Positions 8,303-17,647 are shown, counted from the stretch's first letter. The stretch is 64,000 bases of DNA from Pseudomonadota bacterium (GCA_023460395.1 JAEWQB010000015.1:1-64000); one strand, 5' to 3'. The notes: a model not told the origin generated them from the sequence alone. Numbers and translations: made by a program.

Positions 8303-10153
8303 TTAATCCTGCGAAGGCGTGGCAGGTTTACGGCGTCTGCGCGGTCGCCGGGGGCGTTTGGGCCGGTCTTCCGCATTCCCTTCCGCCACGGTTTCACGCA
8401 TGTCGCGATCCGCCGCCTGCTCAGAAGCGGGCGTGGCGGCACGCTCCTTACGCGGCGCATCTGATTCCGCAGGGTGGGATTCCCGGCGGCTTTCTCCCGG
8501 CATCTTGTCTTCAGAATACTTGCGCCCGCCGCGTTTCCGCGCCGCGCCTGTTCCGGCAGACCGCCCCTGCGCAGCCGAGCGCTGCGATTCGGCAAGAGGT
8601 TCCGGCTGAGAAGAAGGTAGAGCCTGAGGCGCGTGCAGGGCCTGCTGATACACTTCGTCCAGTAACTGCGCCACCATGTCCATTCCTTCCCCGTCAGCAA
8701 GAAGGGACGTAAGCAGGGGGGCAAAGCGCTTCATGCGTTCACGCTCCAGCCCGGTCTTCTGGCGCAGCCGCGCTTCCAGCAATGCCGTAACACGCTGCCC
8801 GGCAACCGCTGCCACATCGTCATCCGTGGGAGTAGGCCGGTGTTCCATTTGAATCTTGTAATGCTTGGCTATGCGTTCAAGTTCCAGCTTCTGCATAATG
8901 TCCACCAGCGAAATAACCTCGCCACTGGCACCCGCACGCCCCGTGCGTCCGGCCCGGTGGATGTACGATTCCCGATCTTCCGGTGGTTCATACAAGATAA
9001 CATGGGAAAGCTGGGGAATATCAATACCGCGCGCCGCCACATCCGTAGCCACAAGGAAGCGCACCCGGCCTTCACGCAATTTTTCCAGCACCTGCTCGCG
9101 CTTGCTCTGGGAAAGGTCTGCCGAAAGCTCGTCCACATCATACCCAAACCCTTTGAGCACGGCGGTGACAAAGTGGACATTGGCCTTGGTATTGCAAAAA
9201 ATGATAGCGGATGCCGGATTTTCTATTTCCAACACGCGCACCAGCACCCGATCCTTTTCCATGGGTTTCGCGCTGTAGTAACAATGCGGCGTATCCGCCA
9301 CGTGTACTTGCTTATGGCTAAGACTAAGCATGCACGGCTCGTGCATAAACTCGCCAGCCAGCCGTACCACATGAGGCGGATACGTGGCGGAAAGCAAAAA
9401 TGTGGAACGCCGTTTGGGCAGGTAACGCCGTATTTCGCGCATATCCGGGTAAAACCCAATAGAGAGCATCCGGTCCGCTTCGTCAAAGACCAAAACCCGC
9501 ACCTGCGCAAGGTCCATAGTCCGACGCAGCAAGTGGTCGAGGATACGTCCCGGCGTTCCCACCACCACGTGGGCGCCTTCCCGCAGTGCGTCCATCTGCT
9601 TGCCGAAGCCCACTCCGCCGTACACCGCGCAGGTGCGTAACCCACAGGAGGCAAACAGAGCCTTGGCTTCATATTCCACTTGCAGGGCCAACTCGCGAGT
9701 GGGCACCAGCACAAGCATTTGCGTGTATGGTTTGGAAGAATCCAGCCGTTCCACTGCGGGCAGCAGATATGCCCCGGTCTTGCCACTTCCCGTGCGGGAC
9801 TGCACCATGATGTCGCGCCCGGCCAGTTGGTACGGGATGGCCCGTGCCTGCACGGGCATAATGCTCTTCCATCCCACATTTTCGCAAGCGGCTTGCATAG
9901 CGGGAGAGAGGTCCGCCACGGTAACTGGCGGCAGTGCGTCTTCAGGTTCGTCTATTTCAGTTATTTCCGCAGCAATGCGTTCGGCTGGATCAAGAGAAGT
10001 CTGGGAAGCGGGAGAAGCAGGGGGCTGGGAGCTAGGGGCGGCCTCGGTACGTGTTGTGTCGGAGGTTCCCGCGTCGCTCACGTCGGACGACGAGTCGGAT
10101 TCCGTATGTGACAAAATATCCAGATGCTGATTTCCAGCAGAATGCTCATTCAT
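8303..10153 (-). CDS. DEAD-box ATP-dependent RNA helicase (RhlE-like)
   Basis: ATP-dependent RNA unwinding enzyme of 616 aa. An acidic, Ser/Thr/Pro-rich N-terminal extension of about 75 residues precedes the two RecA-like domains. Motifs in order: Q-motif region (WKSIMPVQARAIP), motif I SRTGSGKTGAY, Ia PTRELALQ, II VFDEADRM, III LSATYPP, IV region IIFCNTKA, V ATDVAARGIDIP, VI HRAGRTGRAG. A C-terminal tail of about 170 residues ends in a very basic Arg/Pro/Lys stretch (RPKRPRRPRRRRKP) of the kind that anchors such helicases to RNA or ribosomal particles. AAAGGA lies upstream of the ATG. Likely roles are ribosome biogenesis or mRNA turnover; the exact paralogue (RhlE, CsdA, SrmB) cannot be decided from motifs alone. 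Confidence 0.93.
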   Translation of the reverse strand: MNEHSAGNQHLDILSHTESDSSSDVSDAGTSDTTRTEAAPSSQPPASPASQTSLDPAERIAAEITEIDEPEDALPPVTVADLSPAMQAACENVGWKSIMPVQARAIPYQLAGRDIMVQSRTGSGKTGAYLLPAVERLDSSKPYTQMLVLVPTRELALQVEYEAKALFASCGLRTCAVYGGVGFGKQMDALREGAHVVVGTPGRILDHLLRRTMDLAQVRVLVFDEADRMLSIGFYPDMREIRRYLPKRRSTFLLSATYPPHVVRLAGEFMHEPCMLSLSHKQVHVADTPHCYYSAKPMEKDRVLVRVLEIENPASAIIFCNTKANVHFVTAVLKGFGYDVDELSADLSQSKREQVLEKLREGRVRFLVATDVAARGIDIPQLSHVILYEPPEDRESYIHRAGRTGRAGASGEVISLVDIMQKLELERIAKHYKIQMEHRPTPTDDDVAAVAGQRVTALLEARLRQKTGLERERMKRFAPLLTSLLADGEGMDMVAQLLDEVYQQALHAPQALPSSQPEPLAESQRSAAQGRSAGTGAARKRGGRKYSEDKMPGESRRESHPAESDAPRKERAATPASEQAADRDMRETVAEGNAEDRPKRPRRPRRRRKPATPSQD

Positions 10154-10501
10154 GCAGTTGTCCTTTCTCGTCCCGGCATGCAGAACGGTTAGCGGTCCGT
10201 CGGACCAACAGACAACCTACCAGATGTGCGGGGGAATTCGCAAGTGCGGGAACCCCTCCGTCCCGCACCAACACGCTCCAACCCTGCACAGAATATTTTA
10301 CACGGGCGTTGTCACATGCCCGGCGAATCATGCCGCGTGTCTCTCTCCGCCCTGCAACACGGCCCATGCCGCCAATATTGCCCTCCACAGCAACGCCGGT
10401 TTCTATCCCCGTCTGGACCACGCACTTGACGTTTCTATCTTGAGCCTCCAAGGCAGGTGGACATCGCTACCGCATCGGCGTCATGATTTGATGCCGCCCA
10501 G
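10154..10501. other. Intergenic region upstream of the helicase gene
   Basis: About 350 bases without a gene I can support. It should contain the promoter of the minus-strand helicase gene. Short open frames on both strands lack ribosome sites and have skewed composition. No known RNA family was recognised. Confidence 0.5.
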
Positions 10502-10527
10502 AGGGGGAGACGCTCGCGAGCGTCCCC
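10502..10527. repeat. Strong inverted repeat beyond the tRNA-Lys terminator
   Basis: GACGCTCG/CGAGCGTC is a perfect 16-base palindrome flanked by G and C runs that extend the stem with one bulged A. It lies immediately downstream, in transcription direction, of the tRNA-Lys terminator U-tract, so it may act as a second stop or RNA-end stabiliser, or be the terminator remnant of something else. Confidence 0.6.
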
Positions 10528-10568
10528 CAAAAAAAAGCAGCTCACCCTGTGATACAAGGTAAGCTGCT
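10528..10568 (-). terminator. Intrinsic terminator of tRNA-Lys
   Basis: Read on the minus strand: an 11-base stem (AGCAGCTTACC with GGTGAGCTGCT, one mismatch/wobble) with a 12-base loop, followed directly by eight T residues. It starts 9 bases after the tRNA 3' end, so it terminates that transcript. Confidence 0.85.
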
Positions 10569-10576
10569 GATTTTCA

Positions 10577-10652
10577 TGGTGGGTCGTGCGGGGCTCGAAC
10601 CTGCGACTCTCTGCTTAAAAGGCAGATACTCTACCTACTGAGTTAACGACCC
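10577..10652 (-). tRNA. tRNA-Lys (anticodon TTT)
   Basis: A 76-nt cloverleaf on the minus strand. Acceptor stem GGGTCGT pairs with ACGACCC, followed by discriminator A and an encoded CCA. The anticodon arm is CTGCC-TTTTAA-GCAG with anticodon TTT. The T arm is GCAGG-TTCGAGC-CCTGC type (GCAGGTTCGAGCCCCGC here). It lies 66 bases downstream of serS in the same direction and is followed by its own terminator. No integrase or attachment-site duplication is present. Confidence 0.97.
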
Positions 10653-10718
10653 GTGTTGAGGTGGCAGGTATACGGACTTCCCACCGCGCTTGTCAACCCC
10701 GAAAGGCATGTTTAGGCG

Positions 10719-12011
10719 TTATTTCCCTGCTGCCATGGCGGGAGTAATACTCTCCAGTCCGTCCATATACGGACGCAGGGCTTCGGGAATACGCACGGAG
10801 CCGTCTTCTTGCTGATAATTTTCCAAAAGAGCCACAATAGTCCGCCCCGTGGGCAAACCAGAGCCGTTCAGTGTGTGCACATATTCCGGCTTTTTGGCTC
10901 CCGCGCGTTTGAAACGCAGATTGGCCCGGCGGGCTTGGAAGTCCACGCAATTGGAGCACGAGGAAATCTCGCGGAACGTGTTTTGTCCCGGCAACCACAC
11001 TTCGATGTCGTAGGTTTTCGCGGAGGAAAAGCCCATATCACCCGTGCATAGCGTTACCACGCGGTAATGAAGGCCCAGCCGCTGGAGCAGATCTTCCGCG
11101 TGCTGCCGCATATTCTCCAGTTGCTCATACGAGGTATCCGGGTGTGCCACGCGGACCATTTCCACCTTGGTGAACTGATGCTGGCGAATAAGACCCCGTG
11201 TATCCTTGCCATAGCTGCCCGCTTCAGACCGGAAACACTGGGTCTGCGCGGTAAAGGCGTAAGGCAGGTCCGCTTCATCAAGCATCTCGCCACTCAACAG
11301 ATTAGTCAGTGGCACTTCCGCAGTGGGAATGAGATAAAAATCTTTATAGTTCAGTTTAAACAGGTCTTCCTCAAACTTAGGAAGCTGTCCGGTCCCGGTC
11401 ATAGTTGTGCTGTTTACAATAGCCGGGGGAAACATTTCCGTGTAGCCGTGTTCGCGGGTCTGCACATCCAAAAAAAAGTTAATCAATGCCCGCTCAAGCC
11501 GCGCTGCCCAGCCCCACAGTACCGTGAACCGCGAACCGGCAAGCTTGGTGCCGCGTTCAAAATCCAGCCCGCCCAATGTTTCGGCAAGTTCCCAATGCTC
11601 TTTGGGGGCAAAGGAAAATTCCGGTCGCTGACCATGACGGTGTAATTCCACATTGTGGGTTTCGTCCCCACCTTCCGGTACGGAATCGTGCGGGATGTTG
11701 GGCACGGCGATGAGCCACTCGTTTTCACGAGAAATCACAGCCTCTGTTTCCACATCCAATGCCTTAATGCGGTCAGCCAGCACGCCCAATTCGGCGATAC
11801 GCCCTGAGGCATCTTCCCCAGCCCGTTTGCTTCGAGCCACTTCTTCGGATGCCTTGTTGCGTTCACTTTTCAGCGTTTCGACTTCGCTCAGCAAGGCCCG
11901 GCGGCGATTGTCCAGCGCAATGAATTCCTGAACGTCGATTTTGGAATGCCGTTTACGAAGAGCCTCGGCAACAGTGCCGGGGTCTTTTTGCAGCAGCTTA
12001 AGGTCGAGCAT
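10719..12011 (-). CDS. serS: Seryl-tRNA synthetase
   Basis: Class II aminoacyl-tRNA synthetase of 430 aa that charges tRNA-Ser (and tRNA-Sec). The N-terminal ~110 residues are the long antiparallel coiled-coil arm that contacts the tRNA (NRRRALLSEVETLKSERNKASEEV). Motif 2 appears as CFRSEAGSYGKDTRGLIRQHQFTKVE and motif 3 as GSGLPTGRTIVALLENYQ; TAEVPLTNL in the serine pocket is also present. Length matches the family. The start MLDLKLLQKDPGTV is preceded by AAGGAG; a longer frame upstream lacks family similarity. Confidence 0.98.
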   Translation of the reverse strand: MLDLKLLQKDPGTVAEALRKRHSKIDVQEFIALDNRRRALLSEVETLKSERNKASEEVARSKRAGEDASGRIAELGVLADRIKALDVETEAVISRENEWLIAVPNIPHDSVPEGGDETHNVELHRHGQRPEFSFAPKEHWELAETLGGLDFERGTKLAGSRFTVLWGWAARLERALINFFLDVQTREHGYTEMFPPAIVNSTTMTGTGQLPKFEEDLFKLNYKDFYLIPTAEVPLTNLLSGEMLDEADLPYAFTAQTQCFRSEAGSYGKDTRGLIRQHQFTKVEMVRVAHPDTSYEQLENMRQHAEDLLQRLGLHYRVVTLCTGDMGFSSAKTYDIEVWLPGQNTFREISSCSNCVDFQARRANLRFKRAGAKKPEYVHTLNGSGLPTGRTIVALLENYQQEDGSVRIPEALRPYMDGLESITPAMAAGK

Positions 12012-12160
12012 GACAACGCTTCTCCTTGGGATTGTGTAGCGGAAGAGCATAGCGATACCGCATGGCTCCGTCAACACATGCGCACGCGCGACAGGCAACA
12101 CCATCCCTTTGAGTACGGAGAAATGCCCGGAGAGGGGCAGCGGCACAGGCGATTGCCAGC

Positions 12161-12625
12161 CTATGGTAGCGTGCGGCCCTGCGGAAGCCCAAACGCTTCG
12201 GGATGCGCGGTGTGCAAATAATCCATAAGCCGATCATATTCCTCGCACTGGATCATTTCCACAGGCTCTTCCGGCGTATAGTAGCCTACCCACACCGGTT
12301 CCAGCAGGGTGCTGGGCCATGCGGAATGTGTGATTTCAGCCACCCAAACATTGACGGGCCGCCCCCGGTACAGCACTCCGCGTGTGAACCCCGGATTTCC
12401 CGTGGGAGTGAGCGCCACCGCATACCCTAGCGCCAGCATGAGACGTTGCACATGGTCCTGCGAGCCGCCAGCCCCGGCAATTTTGTGCAATCTCAACCGG
12501 ACGGCTTCCGCCAGCGCTGCGCGATCCGTAGGATGTTCAGAAAGAGCTTCTGGCGGAAGATCGGTGTGCGCTCTCGCGGTCCGACCGTTGCCTTCGGGCC
12601 GTCTCCCCTGCTGCGTGGTGGGCAT
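12161..12625 (-). CDS. Hypothetical protein
   Basis: Protein of 154 aa, not recognised. A polar, Arg/Glu/Thr-rich first third precedes a compact part with a Trp-containing segment (VNVWVAEITHSAWPST) and an acidic end. No signal peptide or membrane helix. The start is set by a perfect AGGAGG five bases before the ATG, which also argues that the gene is real. It lies 149 bases upstream of serS in the same direction, and could share a transcript with it. Confidence 0.72.
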   Translation of the reverse strand: MPTTQQGRRPEGNGRTARAHTDLPPEALSEHPTDRAALAEAVRLRLHKIAGAGGSQDHVQRLMLALGYAVALTPTGNPGFTRGVLYRGRPVNVWVAEITHSAWPSTLLEPVWVGYYTPEEPVEMIQCEEYDRLMDYLHTAHPEAFGLPQGRTLP

Positions 12626-12997
12626 GCATACCTCCTGTAAGCTGAAACGGTTCGAAACAATACGAGTTCTCCACTCTACGAATATGCGCTGATGGATATC
12701 TCGTGTCAACCATATCTCTCATTGCCGACCGCGTCAGTTCCAGAATGGCAGGGGAAGATGCCTTCCCGCGTGAAATGTTCTCCCACCAGAAAAAAGACAT
12801 TGCGCTATTTAAAAAAGATATGCTATACGCGATAACCTTCTTTCTTTAGCGGCTGAACGAATCGGAGTGGCTTCCTGTTCGTTCAGTCGCTTCCATTTAA
12901 GGCTGGCGTCACTGCTAGGGCTGGTGGAGTCGGGGGACTGAATCGGCGAATTGGCAGGACGAACGCTTTTACCTCGCGGCCTATCCCATAACGGCCC
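12626..12997. other. Intergenic region with inverted repeat
   Basis: About 370 bases between two minus-strand genes. It is AT-rich around 12790-12850 and should carry the promoter for the 154-aa hypothetical protein. Apart from the inverted repeat at 12848-12891 I see no gene or known RNA. Confidence 0.5.
12848..12891. repeat. Long-arm inverted repeat
   Basis: Arms of 14 bases (AGCGGCTGAACGAA and TTCGTTCAGTCGCT) with a single mismatch and a 16-base spacer. Neither side has a T-tract, so it is not a standard terminator; it could be a hairpin in a transcript or a protein-binding site. Confidence 0.6.
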
Positions 12998-14257
12998 CTA
13001 TTCGCTGCCTGTTCCCGTGGTCATTACTCTGGCCACCTCACGCGCCGCCGCGGCGATGCCATTCCTGTTCCAGTGGGTATCGTCCGACCACCACACCAGT
13101 TCGCCATGCGTGAACCACTCGTTTGCAGCCGCGTCCCGCAAGGCGGGGGTCAGGTCATAGACAGGAATTTCAGCTTGCGCGCAAGCCGCTTGCAGAGCCT
13201 GCCAATGGACATGCGGAAGCGGCTCCGCCTGCGACTTCAACAACGGGGCGTAAACCCGGTATTTGGTAGGAATAAAAAAAATACCGTCAACCGCGCCTTT
13301 CAGGGACGCGACAAGCGGGGCCAACATAGGCCCAGCCTCATCGGCGGTTTGCCGGGTGCGCTCCATATATGCGGAAGAAAAGGCAAGCACACCTCGCCCT
13401 GCCCCCGGATCAAGCTCCGCAAGCGTCACTGCGGGGCCTCCCGTGGCGCGTTCCCGCAACGCGTGAAGAGTTTGCGCCAGCGCCGACGTCCGCAAGCTCT
13501 GCGCATACCGATAAAGAAGGGGACGTAAATTTTCCGCGTACGGAAGAAAGTCATCTCCCTCGAACACAAAGACATACACCTTGCCCGTATGCCCGGCACC
13601 GTAACGCTGAACACGCGTGACATAATCGAACAGATTTCCCGGTGCGCCAATGCTATATGCGGAAATGCCCTGCTCCGTGCGCAAAAGGGCCGCCAACGTA
13701 TCTCCCTGTGAATTACCGCTGCCACTAACGAAGCTGTCGCCTATAAGCAACGCGTCTCCGGGAGAAAGCGGAGTATCGTTGCGGTGTCCTGCCGCGTTGG
13801 TGGCAAAAAGCACCTTGCGCGGCGCGTGCGGCATGCCCTGCACAGTGGAAAATAGTGCCAGATCACCACCGGGCTGGGGAATATCCAACACGGCGTTTTT
13901 TTCATAGGTCATGGTGCCCAGCGTCATGTCATACGCGGAAAGCAACACGTCCGGTGCGGGGGTCAGCCGGGAGTCCATTCCTGAAACAACCACCCCGCCC
14001 CAGAGCAGCAGCGTCGCCACAAAAAAAGCCGCCACGCTCCCCACTGCCACCCGTAACGGTTTGTGCGGCAAAAACAAAAACAGAAGAAAGGACGCCCCGA
14101 ACAGGTACGCCAGCACGGACGCCCCAAGCGCTCCGTACAGGGCCGCGCCCTGCACGAGCAGTAGCGCGGCAAGAAGACTGACGGGAAGCGTATTAAACCG
14201 GTAGGGATTGGGCATAAAGGAATACGTCCAGCGGCTGGAGGGTTCATGTGATGCCAT
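12998..14257 (-). CDS. Membrane-anchored SGNH-fold (AlgX/AlgJ-like) protein
   Basis: Protein of 419 aa. Three or four hydrophobic helices (about residues 20-105, for example LLAALLLVQGAALYGALGAS and VAVGSVAAFFVATLLLWGG) precede a large extracytoplasmic domain. That domain carries the SGNH/GDSL nucleophile block LLIGDSFVSGSG and, near the C-terminus, the catalytic Asp-x-x-His block SDDTHWNRNGI. This is the arrangement of alginate-type O-acetyltransferases and of related esterases acting on surface polysaccharides. No polysaccharide genes are adjacent, so substrate is open. Start uncertain: I use the ATG at 14257; a GTG at 14302 and an ATG at 14215 are alternatives and none has a strong ribosome site. 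Confidence 0.75.
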   Translation of the reverse strand: MASHEPSSRWTYSFMPNPYRFNTLPVSLLAALLLVQGAALYGALGASVLAYLFGASFLLFLFLPHKPLRVAVGSVAAFFVATLLLWGGVVVSGMDSRLTPAPDVLLSAYDMTLGTMTYEKNAVLDIPQPGGDLALFSTVQGMPHAPRKVLFATNAAGHRNDTPLSPGDALLIGDSFVSGSGNSQGDTLAALLRTEQGISAYSIGAPGNLFDYVTRVQRYGAGHTGKVYVFVFEGDDFLPYAENLRPLLYRYAQSLRTSALAQTLHALRERATGGPAVTLAELDPGAGRGVLAFSSAYMERTRQTADEAGPMLAPLVASLKGAVDGIFFIPTKYRVYAPLLKSQAEPLPHVHWQALQAACAQAEIPVYDLTPALRDAAANEWFTHGELVWWSDDTHWNRNGIAAAAREVARVMTTGTGSE

Positions 14258-14402
14258 TTTTCTATACGGCGCACGTAGTATCGTCAAACCGCCCCATGGC
14301 ACCCTGCCGCCCGCTCTTACGCCCAGATAGCAAGTAATTTACTGAAACACATAGTTATTCACAAACAATCCGAAAAAAGATGGCATTTCCCTCCCCAACG
14401 TG

Positions 14403-14419
14403 ATAGGAATATTTCCTAT
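14403..14419. promoter_or_regulatory. Palindrome upstream of nrdJ (possible operator)
   Basis: ATAGGAATATTTCCTAT is a perfect inverted repeat with 7-base arms and a 3-base spacer, 64-80 bases before the chosen nrdJ start, in an AT-rich stretch. The spacing suits a repressor or activator site. It does not match the NrdR box. Confidence 0.35.
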
Positions 14420-14482
14420 TTATTGTTGCGCTGTTAGCGCTATTCTTTGAACATTTCCAGCGTTATGGACGGAATACTACGC

Positions 14483-16735
14483 ATGCCCAAACAAAGCCTT
14501 CCCACGAATCTAGCCCCTGCCCAAATTAACTCCAACGCTGAAATCGTGCTCGCCAAGCGGTACTACCGCAAGGGGCCTGACGGCGCCCCTCTGGAGAACG
14601 CCACAGAACTCTTCTGGCGTGTGGCCTCCGCCATTGCGGCAGAAGAGCGCAAATACAAAAAAAGCACGACCAAAGCGGACACGCTGGCCCGCGAATTTTA
14701 TACCCTCATGACGGATTGGAAATTTTTACCCAACTCCCCCACCCTCATGAACGCGGGAACCAATCTGGGCCAGCTTTCTGCCTGTTTTGTTCTTCCTGTG
14801 GGTGACTCTATTGAGGAAATTTTTGATGCGGTGAAATTCGCCGCCATGATCCACAAATCCGGCGGAGGCACAGGATTTTCCTTCTCCCGCTTACGGCCCA
14901 AAGACGCGCGAGTTGGCTCTACCGGCGGCGTGGCCTCCGGGCCGGTTTCCTTTTTGCGCATTTTCAACACCGCCACCGAGCAGGTGAAACAGGGGGGAAC
15001 CCGCCGTGGAGCCAATATGGGCATTCTGCGGGTGGACCACCCGGATATTCTGGAGTTCATCCGCGCCAAAGAACGCGAAGGGGAATTCAATAACTTCAAT
15101 TTTTCCGTGGCACTGACCGAAGATTTTATGAAGGCCGTGGAAAACGGTGCGGAATATCCTCTCATCGCCCCACCAAGTGGTGAGGTGCGCGGCACACTTA
15201 ATGCTCGTGACGTATTTGAATTACTCGTGCGCAAAGCATGGGAAAGCGGCGATCCCGGCATTGTCTTTCTGGATCGCATCAACCGTGATAACCCCACTCC
15301 CCAGTTGGGAGAGATTGAATCCACCAACCCCTGTGGGGAACAGCCCCTACTCCCCTATGAGGCATGCAACCTTGGCTCCATAAACCTCGCCACGGTGTAC
15401 GCCACAGGAAGAAAAGAAGCGGATGCGGGCGTGGACTGGGACGAACTGAAACGTATTGTCCACCTCGCGGTGCGATTTTTGGACAACGTTATCGACGCTT
15501 CCCGTTTTCCGCTGGAGCGCATCACCGAAATGGTGCACACCAACCGCAAAATCGGTCTGGGAGTAATGGGCTGGGCCGATTTGCTCTTTCAACTGCGCAT
15601 TCCCTACAATAGTCAGGAAGCGGTGACGCTGGGCGAACGCGTCATGGCCTTCATTCAGGCCGAGGGCCGGGCGGCCTCCAAACAATTGGCAAAAGAACGC
15701 GGCGCGTTTCCCGCATACGCGGAGTCCGTCTTCGGCCCGCGCGACCTTGGCCCCTACCGCAACGCCACCATAACGACCATAGCCCCCACAGGAACCCTGT
15801 CCATCATCGCGGGATGTTCCTCCGGCATCGAACCGCTCTTCGCTCTTTCTTTTGCCCGTAACGTCATGGACGGTGAGCGGCTGGTGGAAACAAATCCATA
15901 CTTTGAACAGGCCCTGCGCGAAGAAGGCTGCCATTCCGCGACACTCATGGATGCCGTTATCGCCAAAGGCTCCATTCAGAACATGGAAGTGCTGCCGGAA
16001 GACTTGCGCAAAGTCTTCGTCACCGCCATGGACATTGAGCCCGTAGCGCACCTTAAAATGCAGGCGGCCTTCCAGCACTATACGGACAATGCGGTTTCCA
16101 AAACCGTAAACCTGCCCAACAGCGCCACGATAGACGATATCCGCAGCATTTACTGGATGGCCTATGAGCAGGGGTGCAAGGGTGTTACCGTATATCGTGA
16201 CGGCTGCCTTTCTTCTCAGGTTCTCTGCACCGGAGACGGCGACAAGAGCGCGGACGTTGCCGCGGGAGGCAAAGGCCAGACAGTTCCCAAGCGCGAACGA
16301 CCGGACATTGTGTACGGATTTACCCAGAAAGTGCAGACCGGCCTTGGCGTGCTCTACGTGACTATCAATGAAGTGGACGGCAAGCCGTTTGAGCTTTTCA
16401 CCACCATCGGCAAATCTGGCCGATCCATCACCGCCAAGGCGGAAGCCATAGGGCGGCTGGTTTCTCTCTGCTTCCGTGTGGGAGTGGAACCAGAAGACGT
16501 GGTGCATCAGCTAAAAGGCATCGGCGGCGAACACCCGGTGTTCCAGAAAAAAGGACTACTCCTCTCCATTCCCGACGCCATAGCGTCCATACTGGAAAAC
16601 CGCTACCTCAAGGCCCGCATTCCCGTGCGGGGCGACGCGCTGGTCAAGGCGGTCTGCCCGGAATGCGACAGCGACCTCATCTTTGAGGAAGGCTGCCACA
16701 AGTGCTACTCCTGCGGGTTCACGAAATGCGGCTAA
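14483..16735 (+). CDS. nrdJ: Adenosylcobalamin-dependent ribonucleotide reductase (class II)
   Basis: Makes deoxyribonucleotides without oxygen or a metal-radical subunit, using B12 to generate the thiyl radical. About 750 aa. The radical-site block NPCGEQPLLPYEACNLGSINL-like stretch, the N-terminal LPNSPTLMNAGT, the first redox Cys in LGQLSACFVLPV and GGTGFSFSRLRP are all present. The C-terminus ends in a four-plus-cysteine cluster (CPECDSDL, then CHKCYSCGF) that serves as thiol relay/zinc ribbon. Use of class II enzyme fits an anaerobe facing fluctuating oxygen. Start is uncertain: ATG at 14483 has GGA nine bases upstream; ATG at 14465 and a TTG at 14447 are in frame. A strong terminator follows. 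Confidence 0.95.
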   Translation: MPKQSLPTNLAPAQINSNAEIVLAKRYYRKGPDGAPLENATELFWRVASAIAAEERKYKKSTTKADTLAREFYTLMTDWKFLPNSPTLMNAGTNLGQLSACFVLPVGDSIEEIFDAVKFAAMIHKSGGGTGFSFSRLRPKDARVGSTGGVASGPVSFLRIFNTATEQVKQGGTRRGANMGILRVDHPDILEFIRAKEREGEFNNFNFSVALTEDFMKAVENGAEYPLIAPPSGEVRGTLNARDVFELLVRKAWESGDPGIVFLDRINRDNPTPQLGEIESTNPCGEQPLLPYEACNLGSINLATVYATGRKEADAGVDWDELKRIVHLAVRFLDNVIDASRFPLERITEMVHTNRKIGLGVMGWADLLFQLRIPYNSQEAVTLGERVMAFIQAEGRAASKQLAKERGAFPAYAESVFGPRDLGPYRNATITTIAPTGTLSIIAGCSSGIEPLFALSFARNVMDGERLVETNPYFEQALREEGCHSATLMDAVIAKGSIQNMEVLPEDLRKVFVTAMDIEPVAHLKMQAAFQHYTDNAVSKTVNLPNSATIDDIRSIYWMAYEQGCKGVTVYRDGCLSSQVLCTGDGDKSADVAAGGKGQTVPKRERPDIVYGFTQKVQTGLGVLYVTINEVDGKPFELFTTIGKSGRSITAKAEAIGRLVSLCFRVGVEPEDVVHQLKGIGGEHPVFQKKGLLLSIPDAIASILENRYLKARIPVRGDALVKAVCPECDSDLIFEEGCHKCYSCGFTKCG

Positions 16736-16822
16736 CGCCGCTTACGGCAACGCCCGTGCGTACATGGTGTTGCACCGTGAAAGCCAAAGAAACTGCCGAA
16801 TCCTCCACTTGAAATCATCACC

Positions 16823-16854
16823 GGGAGCCTGTACCGTACAGGCTCCCTTTTTTT
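16823..16854 (+). terminator. Intrinsic terminator of nrdJ
   Basis: Perfect stem GGGAGCCTGTAC with GTACAGGCTCCC, tiny loop, followed by seven T. It separates nrdJ from ftsE. Confidence 0.93.
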
Positions 16855-16902
16855 CAGAGGGAAAAACAGGCCGGAAACCCTTTCGCACTACGCGGGGAGT
16901 CT

Positions 16903-17643
16903 ATGCTTACGGTACAGCACCTTTCCCACAATTTTGGGACGCACTGGGCGCTGAAAAACTGCTCGTTTTCTTTAGAGAAAGGCGACTTCCTGTTCCTTTC
17001 CGGCCCTTCCGGCGCGGGAAAAACCACCCTCCTCCGTCTGCTGTACGCGTCTCTCCCCGTCCAGCGCGGCAATGTGGAAATGGCGGGTTTCAACCTACGC
17101 TCGCTCTCCCGGCGACAAATTCCTCTGCTGCGCAGACAGGTAAGTGTGGTCTTTCAAGATTTCAAAATCTTGCCGCACCGCACGGTCTACCAGAATGTGG
17201 CGCTGGCCCTTGAGGTGCGTTGTCTGCCCCCCCGGCACATCGACCGCCGCGTGCGCGCCGTGGTTCGCGGGCTGGGGCTGGAAAAACGCATCGATCTTCC
17301 GTGCGGTGAGCTTTCCGGCGGCGAGCAGCAGCGCGTGGCCGTGGCCCGGAGCATTGTGGTAAACCCGCAAGTGCTTCTGGCGGACGAACCCACCGGGAAT
17401 CTGGACCCAGAACTTTCCGTGCGAATGATGGAAATTTTCAAGCAGTTTCATACGTATGGCACAACCGTGGTGCTGGCTACCCATAGTCATGATCTTATCG
17501 CACGGCATCCTTCAGCCAAATTGCTGCGCTTGGAAGACGGACGCATTACCGCCGCCAACTGGCCGGGGGCAATGGTCGAACGGTGCGCGGACGATCCTGA
17601 AACGTGCGACGCGGCCTTTACCGCCAGCATGGGAGCATTGTAA
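16903..17643 (+). CDS. ftsE: Cell-division ABC ATPase FtsE
   Basis: ATPase of the FtsEX complex, which couples cytoplasmic ATP hydrolysis to activation of peptidoglycan hydrolases at the septum. 246 aa. Walker A GPSGAGKTTLL, Q-loop VFQDFKILPHRTVYQNV, signature LSGGEQQRVAVARS, Walker B VLLADEPTGNLDPE and H-loop ATHSHDL are in order. The pairing with a downstream FtsX-type permease four bases away confirms the assignment. GGGGAG precedes the ATG. A C-terminal extension of ~20 residues after the usual end (ANWPGAMVERC onward) is slightly longer than the E. coli protein. Confidence 0.95.
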   Translation: MLTVQHLSHNFGTHWALKNCSFSLEKGDFLFLSGPSGAGKTTLLRLLYASLPVQRGNVEMAGFNLRSLSRRQIPLLRRQVSVVFQDFKILPHRTVYQNVALALEVRCLPPRHIDRRVRAVVRGLGLEKRIDLPCGELSGGEQQRVAVARSIVVNPQVLLADEPTGNLDPELSVRMMEIFKQFHTYGTTVVLATHSHDLIARHPSAKLLRLEDGRITAANWPGAMVERCADDPETCDAAFTASMGAL

Positions 17644-17647
17644 CATC

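Noticed and set aside
10146..10451. 101-codon minus-strand frame upstream of the helicase
   Set aside because: Overlaps the helicase start, lacks a ribosome site and resembles no protein family.
10577..10652. tRNA-Lys as the attachment site of an integrated element
   Set aside because: No integrase, no duplicated tRNA end and only housekeeping genes on either side.
12848..12891. Inverted repeat as an intrinsic terminator
   Set aside because: No T-tract on either strand.
14338..14360. NrdR box upstream of nrdJ
   Set aside because: The A/T-rich ACACATAGTTATTCAC stretch does not have the spaced palindrome of NrdR sites.
15347..16507. 386-codon frame antisense to nrdJ
   Set aside because: Shadow of a well-supported gene, with no domain and no ribosome site.
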